A stretch of DNA of 64,000 nt from Selaginella moellendorffii. Its lineage: Eukaryota > Streptophyta > Lycopodiopsida > Selaginellales > Selaginellaceae. How positions within the stretch are numbered: the first letter of the stretch is position 1; every line of letters starts with the position of its first letter. Shown piece after piece: positions 59,304-64,000 of this stretch. A program made the translations under genes and the position numbers. Below the pieces are notes generated by a model that had not been told where the DNA came from, ran no database searches, and was given only the letters and a program-made list of their open reading frames with translations. The stretch is taken from assembly GCF_000143415.4 (NCBI RefSeq), contig NW_003314262.1, forward strand, positions 857,878 through 921,877, in the 5' to 3' direction.

Positions 59304-61968
59304 CTAATAGAAAGACCTGCTTAGCTTCTCGATTACACGACAATGTCCCATATGCCCACCTAGAACAGGAGAATCATGGTAGGCATGGAGAAACCGCAGA
59401 ATAAAGATAGAAGGCACGACCAGCCGTAAATGATCATCAGGCCCCACAAAATAAAGAAGGCCACCTTCAAGACGATATTGAGAATGTAAATGCCAGAAAG
59501 GCAAGTCATCAGCAAGTGATGCAGGATTCTCAAACCCATCTCAAAGCCTTCGAATCCATGGCTCAATCTTTTGAGCCTCGCGAACCTCATGAAACGAAGG
59601 TAGATCTTGCTCTGCACCTTGTGGACACTGAATGTCAAGTATAGCAACCGCCGACAGCACAGAATCCTCGTCTAGAAAATCCAATGATGCTGGAACGACA
59701 AGTTCATAAAAAACATGAGAAGAGAATGAAGAAGGAAGAGGAGCTCGAGAAAGGGCATCAGCATCAGCCATAGAACTCCCTGGGCGGTGAACAACATCAA
59801 AATCATATATCTGAAGCTTCAAAGCCCACTGAGCAGTACGACCAACCAGGTTCTTTCTCTTTAATAATGAAGTAACAGCAGTATGGTCACCTTCAAGTAA
59901 CGTCCGAGAACCATGTAGATATGCATGAAGTTTCTCGAAACCCCAAACTGCTGCTAAACACTCCTTCTCTGTCGTGGAGTAGTTCATCTCCGCTGGTTGT
60001 AATGTACGGCTTATATATGCAATGGGATGGTGTTGACCAGGCACACTCGAGCTCTCTTGCATTAACACACCTCCAAGACCAATGTCAGAAGCATCCACGC
60101 GCAAAATAAAAGGTCGAGTGTAGTCAGGATATGCCAAAACCGGAGGAGTTGTCAATAACTTTTTGAGATCCCCAAATGCCCGCTCACAATCCGGAGACCA
60201 AATGAAAGATGATGTTGATGACTTCAGCAATGCTCGCAATAGTGCAGTGCGATCAGAAAGATAATCCACAAAACGCCCGAGATATTGCACCTTGCCCAAG
60301 AAGCGCTACACATCATTCACACACTTCGGAGTAGGGAACTTTAGAACAGGCACAAGTTTGTCAGGATCAACTTGCAAACCCTCACGAGAAATACGGTACC
60401 ATGCTTTATTTCGTTAAAGTGGGACTTATTCAGTAAAGTGGGACATTAATTAGCATGTGTCCATATGCCATTTCCTAGTACTTAATTAATATTTATTAAT
60501 ATTTCTATCAGTTTTTTAATATATTTTTTTATATTTCACAATATTATAACACAAAATCATATGAAAAGTTTTTAATTTATAAATTATAAAGTTAAAACTT
60601 CAATTTTTTATTGTTGTTATAAAAATGGCATGTGGCCACACACCATAAGTGGGATAATGAAAAGTCCCACTTTAATGAAATAAAGCATTACCCAAGATAA
60701 GTTGTGTCCTTGGATCCAAACACGCACTTCGACCGCTTTAGCTTTAAACCAACGTCGCGTAGCTGATCCAACACTTTACAAACATCACGAACGTGCTCCT
60801 CCCACGTCCCCTCCGAGTGGATCAAGACATCATCAATGAAGTCAGCAGTCACCTCTGGCATATCGCAAAGAACCTCGTCCATCATCCGTTGAAAAGTTGC
60901 TGGAGCATTGTTCAAACCAAATGGCATCACCAAGAACTCATACAAACCAAATGGTGTACAAAAAGTAGTCTTAGGAATATCTTCTTCGGCCATCGGTACT
61001 TGCCAGTACCTAGAAGCAAGATCTAGCTTGGTGAACTAACGACTTCGCCCCAGACGATCCAAGAGATCAGTAGTGTGAGGAAGAGGGTACACATCCGGAA
61101 TCGTTACGTCGTTTAACGGACGATAGTCGATGCAGAAATGAATACTCCCATCAGGCTTCGTCACAAGATGAGGTTCACATGCCCAAGGACTTCGTGACTT
61201 CCGAATAACACCCTTCTCCAACATCTCCTGGACATTCGCACGTAAAATCTTGATCTCCTTTGGTGACCGACGACGAACAGGAACCTTGATTGGACGAGCA
61301 TCCCCAGTTGGAATTGGATGACGTGTAGCAATCTTGGCTCCAGACGATAGGTCAAAGTCAAAGAGATCAGAATACTCCTTCATGAGCCGGTCAACTGCTG
61401 CAACACAAAGATCGTCGGAGGGATCGGAAAAGGGAAGAGCAGAACAAGATGGAAAGATAAAAGGAAATAGTGGGGGAACAAAAGTAATGGAAGCAGAGGT
61501 AGAAGTAGAGGGACGAAGAGGTACGGATGTGAGAGGAATGGAGGAAACATAAGGAAGTATGAGACAAGGGGGAGAAGCCTCAAAGTCACACTTGGCATGA
61601 TTGCGCTGTAACCAATCCATACCAAGAATGAGGTCAAAAGCTTGACTCGGCACCACCCGCAACGACTGCAACTCAAGCTCGAGATCGCCCACACGCACAA
61701 CTAGGTCTGCTTCATCCCGTGCACATGCATGTGTACGGCCGTTGCCATAAAGAATGAAAAATGGTTCCGCTGCATGACGCAAGTGTAGACGACAACGTGT
61801 GGCAATAGGTCGAGCAATAGAAAATAAACTCGAACCTATATCAACCAACACAGAGAGAATAATAGGAGACCTCTTGTTATAAAGATGAGCTTGGAAAGTA
61901 AACACTGGATGAACTGGTGCCGAATGAACCCCTTGATGATACTCCCGAAAGAAAAATGGAGGGGTCAC
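59304..61968 (-). pseudogene. Gypsy family-2 protease, reverse transcriptase and RNase H, broken
   Basis: The protease region reads VDIGSSLFSI, with Ile where the catalytic D-T/S-G motif needs Thr or Ser, then FDLILGMDWL. RT shows HFCIDYRPLND, PFGLNNAPATFQRMM and DFIDDVLIHS (F-x-DD variant). RNase H shows LRVDASDIGLGGVL and KECLAAVWGFEK. Stops: TAG at about 61035 after GRSR, TAG at about 60308 in the segment before RFLGKVQYLG, and TGA at about 59541. A MITE at 60401-60688 splits RT after TTYLG. The reading frame is otherwise continuous. Confidence 0.9.
60401..60688. mobile_element. MITE, 288 bp, in gypsy family-2 pol
   Basis: Terminal inverted repeats of about 27 bp (ATGCTTTATTTCGTTAAAGT at the left; the right end is the complement with one mismatch, ending AATAAAGCAT). 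Target duplication TACC at 60397-60400 and 60689-60692. The inside is AT-rich and non-coding. Removing the MITE and one TACC leaves the pol frame uninterrupted, so it inserted into a once-intact gene. Superfamily not assigned. Confidence 0.92.
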
Positions 61969-62095
61969 TGACTTATTCGCGCAAGGTCCCTCCAGACTCC
62001 TCGTTTCCCAGATTCATCTCTGTGTCCAAACCTTCCACTACAGCAGCACCAACGGGACATTGTTGATGCCAAGGTCTCCACCTAGGAAATGGAGG

Positions 62096-62917
62096 TCACC
62101 AATCCGGAAAGCACTGACAATGCCGATAAGTATGACCAACTTCATCACACGCCCAGCAACGAACATCATGGCCACGACCACGTCCTCGTCCTTGTCCTTG
62201 GACTCGAGTAGCAGCAGCATCAACCTCCATGGGAACAGGACCATCACTCATAGAAAGTGGAGTGGAAGGACGTGCAGCGAGAAGTGGAAGAGGCGACGTC
62301 TCATAACGTTGTGCCAAGCGAAGAGCATCGTCAAGGGTGGCAGGAGCAAGTGCATGCACAAGGCCGACAAGATCTTGACGAAGTGCTGGCCACAACATTC
62401 CTAGCTTGATCCGCTCCGACATATTGGGCTCCGCACGAAGCAAAAGACTTCGGAAACAAATGCCAAATTGCATCACCGACTCAAATGGCCCTTGGCGAAG
62501 ACGATGCAATTGTTGGAAGGCATCGTCACAATCGTCGGCATGTCCGAAGGTGCGTTTGAAGACGTCCGGAAGAACACTCCAATCCGCACGAGTGGTCGCA
62601 CTCAATCCATTGTACCACTGCAACGCCGTCCCTTGGAGACACGTGGGAAACTCACATAAATGTTGAGCATCATCCCAAGAATGATATGTGGCAATCACCG
62701 TGAAGTGATCAAACCAATGGTACACATCATCCCCGGGATTCCCACGAAAGAACTCTGGCCGAACGCGAGGATTGGCACCAAGAGCAGGAGGAGTTGGACC
62801 ACGTGCCGTGAATGCTGCCATCAATTGAGTTTGGTTGTTCAATTGCAAGCGCATAGCATCAAGCAATTGGACCAACTGCTGCTCGAGAGTCAAAGGAGGA
62901 GATTGCTGATCTGCCAT
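62096..62917 (-). CDS. Gypsy family-2 Gag protein
   Basis: An intact 273-codon frame starts MADQQSPPLTLEQQLVQLLD. It has a coiled or Gln-rich start, the plant gypsy gag core (RPEFFRGNPGDDVYHWFDHF, CLQGTALQWYNGL), a basic Arg/Gly stretch (QGQGRGRGRG) and a CCHC zinc knuckle (CWACDEVGHTYRHC). It ends about 130 bp before the protease frame. Unlike pol, it has no internal stop. The gag stop follows the knuckle, and how pol was expressed is not clear here. Confidence 0.9.
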   Translation of the reverse strand: MADQQSPPLTLEQQLVQLLDAMRLQLNNQTQLMAAFTARGPTPPALGANPRVRPEFFRGNPGDDVYHWFDHFTVIATYHSWDDAQHLCEFPTCLQGTALQWYNGLSATTRADWSVLPDVFKRTFGHADDCDDAFQQLHRLRQGPFESVMQFGICFRSLLLRAEPNMSERIKLGMLWPALRQDLVGLVHALAPATLDDALRLAQRYETSPLPLLAARPSTPLSMSDGPVPMEVDAAATRVQGQGRGRGRGHDVRCWACDEVGHTYRHCQCFPDW

Positions 62918-63150
62918 GGAGATGAATGAAAAAGAAAGAGCAAAAGAAGAGAAATGACAAAAAGCTAGAAGGAAATGGTAGATCTAGACAATGCAAAAAG
63001 CTAAATCTAAACCAAAATCCTGAAAGGAAAGAACAAAAAGAAGGAAATGGAAAAAGCTAGATCTAGACAATGCAAAAGCTAGATCTAAACCAAAATCCCA
63101 AATCCAAGCACTCCTCAGGGACAATCAAAGGTGCCCCTCATCTCCACCAA

Positions 63151-63325
63151 TGTGAGTGCTTGGAATATGGAAAGGAAATACAGAAATGTGCATATCAATT
63201 AGCCCAAAAACCCTAGCTTATATATAGGAGCGAGTGGTCCGGATTGAAACTAATCCAACGGCTACCAAAATCCCACCACGCTAATATTAGTATACGGCAT
63301 TGTAGCTGTACACTTGGCCCTCACA
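63151..63325 (-). repeat. Gypsy family-2 5' LTR (175 bp)
   Basis: Same ends as the left LTR. On the minus strand it is followed by TTGGTGGAGATGAGGGGC, the likely primer-binding region. That region is not the initiator-Met type used by family 1. Confidence 0.92.
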
Positions 63326-63470
63326 AGTTAAACATAACAAAATCTTTATATTAGAAATCTCTTCTACAATTGATTCTATCACATCATAACATAATAAATA
63401 TAACTCATTACATTATATTATATTTAAAACTCTGATTATTGAGTGAAGTCTTGGATCTCCTATAAATGGA
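63326..63470 (-). mobile_element. Helitron family H, right part after gypsy insertion
   Basis: AGTTAAACATAACAAAATCTTTATATT continues the match to 52.23 kb onward (AGTTAACATAACATAATATAATATTTATATT) exactly where the left part at 58034 stopped. The 5' end is not located. Confidence 0.65.
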
Positions 63471-63855
63471 ATTTCTCATTGTGAGAGAACATGGCCAGAT
63501 GAGTCATTTAGAGATTGAGGTTTAATAACATGTTTTTTCATTTGAAATATCTATATAATTAATAAAAAGATATTACTTGATGATACATTCAACTCTATAA
63601 TTTTCCCTCTCAATAAAGTAAGTATATAATGATGTTAAAAATATATTTAACATATATTTAAAACTCACCTAAAGTACATACATCTTTTAAATTTTAAAAA
63701 TATAGATATTGTTTTGGAGTTTCTCTTTTCATCATTTCAGACTGAAAGTTTTGGAATTGCATAATACTAAGTGAAAGATGTTAGCTTTATGTGTTATATT
63801 TTCTTTTAAAAACTTTTAATATTTTACATGTTTATTTTTTATATTCCATTTTTAC
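63471..63855. other. AT-rich sequence, nothing assigned
   Basis: AT-rich, possibly more Helitron body. No coding or RNA feature seen. Confidence 0.3.
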
Positions 63856-63859
63856 CTAA

Positions 63860-64000
63860 TGGAGGACTCTAGTGGAGCCAGTTTGGTCAGGAAAGACTAG
63901 TGTGACCAAAGAAGGCTATACGCATATGGTGGGTGATGCTATAACCATTGAGACATCCAAGGCTGGAGGGAACATAAATGGCCAAGTTGGGTAACTTGGT
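63860..64000 (+). repeat. LARD LTR fragment running off the window end
   Basis: GGAGGACTCTAGTGGAGCCAGTTTGG and following text match the LTR body after the array (compare 25335 onward). The left end is truncated in AT-rich DNA, and the right end is beyond the window. Confidence 0.85.

Larger units (their letters stand above)
58035..63329 (-). mobile_element. Ty3/gypsy family-2 element, complete LTR to LTR with target duplication
   Basis: Bounded by 175-bp LTRs (58039-58213 and 63151-63325) and a 4-bp duplication AGTT (58035-58038, 63326-63329). Order on the minus strand: LTR, gag, protease, RT, RNase H, integrase, polypurine tract, LTR. The two LTRs differ at about eight positions by eye, all transitions. 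Pol is interrupted by a 288-bp MITE and several stop codons, so this copy is inactive. Confidence 0.95.

Overview
The window is plant nuclear DNA, most likely from a lycophyte such as Selaginella. The pointers are AP2/ERF, CBS-DUF21 and BIG-type ARF-GEF genes of plant type, densely packed genes with introns mostly of 50-75 nt, and a long MSP/ASH-domain axonemal gene of the kind kept by plants with flagellated sperm. Two assembly gaps are present (4184-4693 and 40836-40935).

Layout. 1-4.2 kb: sparse sequence with a CFIm25 (mRNA 3'-end processing factor) pseudogene that keeps its introns, and a Helitron 3' end. 4.7-19.7 kb: a compact gene island. It holds a zinc-finger/AP2 gene on the plus strand, then three minus-strand genes: a CBS-DUF21 (CNNM-type) membrane protein, a BIG-type Sec7 ARF-GEF, and a DLEC1/HYDIN-like flagellar protein. 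Their separations are only about 130-200 bp. I see no functional link between the four genes.

19.7-46.3 kb: a nested retrotransposon block. Its core is a non-coding LTR element of LARD type (large retrotransposon derivative) with LTRs of about 1.5-1.8 kb. The LTRs carry a hexamer/pentamer tandem array (GAGTCC/GAGATG/GACCC) that is open in all frames. An inverted, decayed Ty3/gypsy element (family 1, 32.0-37.25 kb) has a homologous LTR with the same array and the same primer-binding site, so it looks like the autonomous partner. The block 24.488-37.25 kb appears to interrupt an older LARD copy whose internal region resumes at 37.25 kb. Secondary events include a copied LTR-plus-flank block, an inverted LTR pair around a captured gag snippet, and a 250-bp tandem duplication.

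46.3-58.0 kb: AT-rich, gene-poor DNA with Helitron 3' ends, a malic-enzyme exon fragment, a HAD-hydrolase pseudogene fragment and short direct repeats. 58.0-63.3 kb: a clean three-level nest, in which a Helitron is interrupted by a Ty3/gypsy element (family 2, 175-bp LTRs, 4-bp target duplication) and that element's pol is interrupted by a 288-bp MITE. The window ends inside another LARD LTR fragment.

All product calls come from reading motifs by eye; no database search was run. Splice junctions are given exactly only where I traced them.
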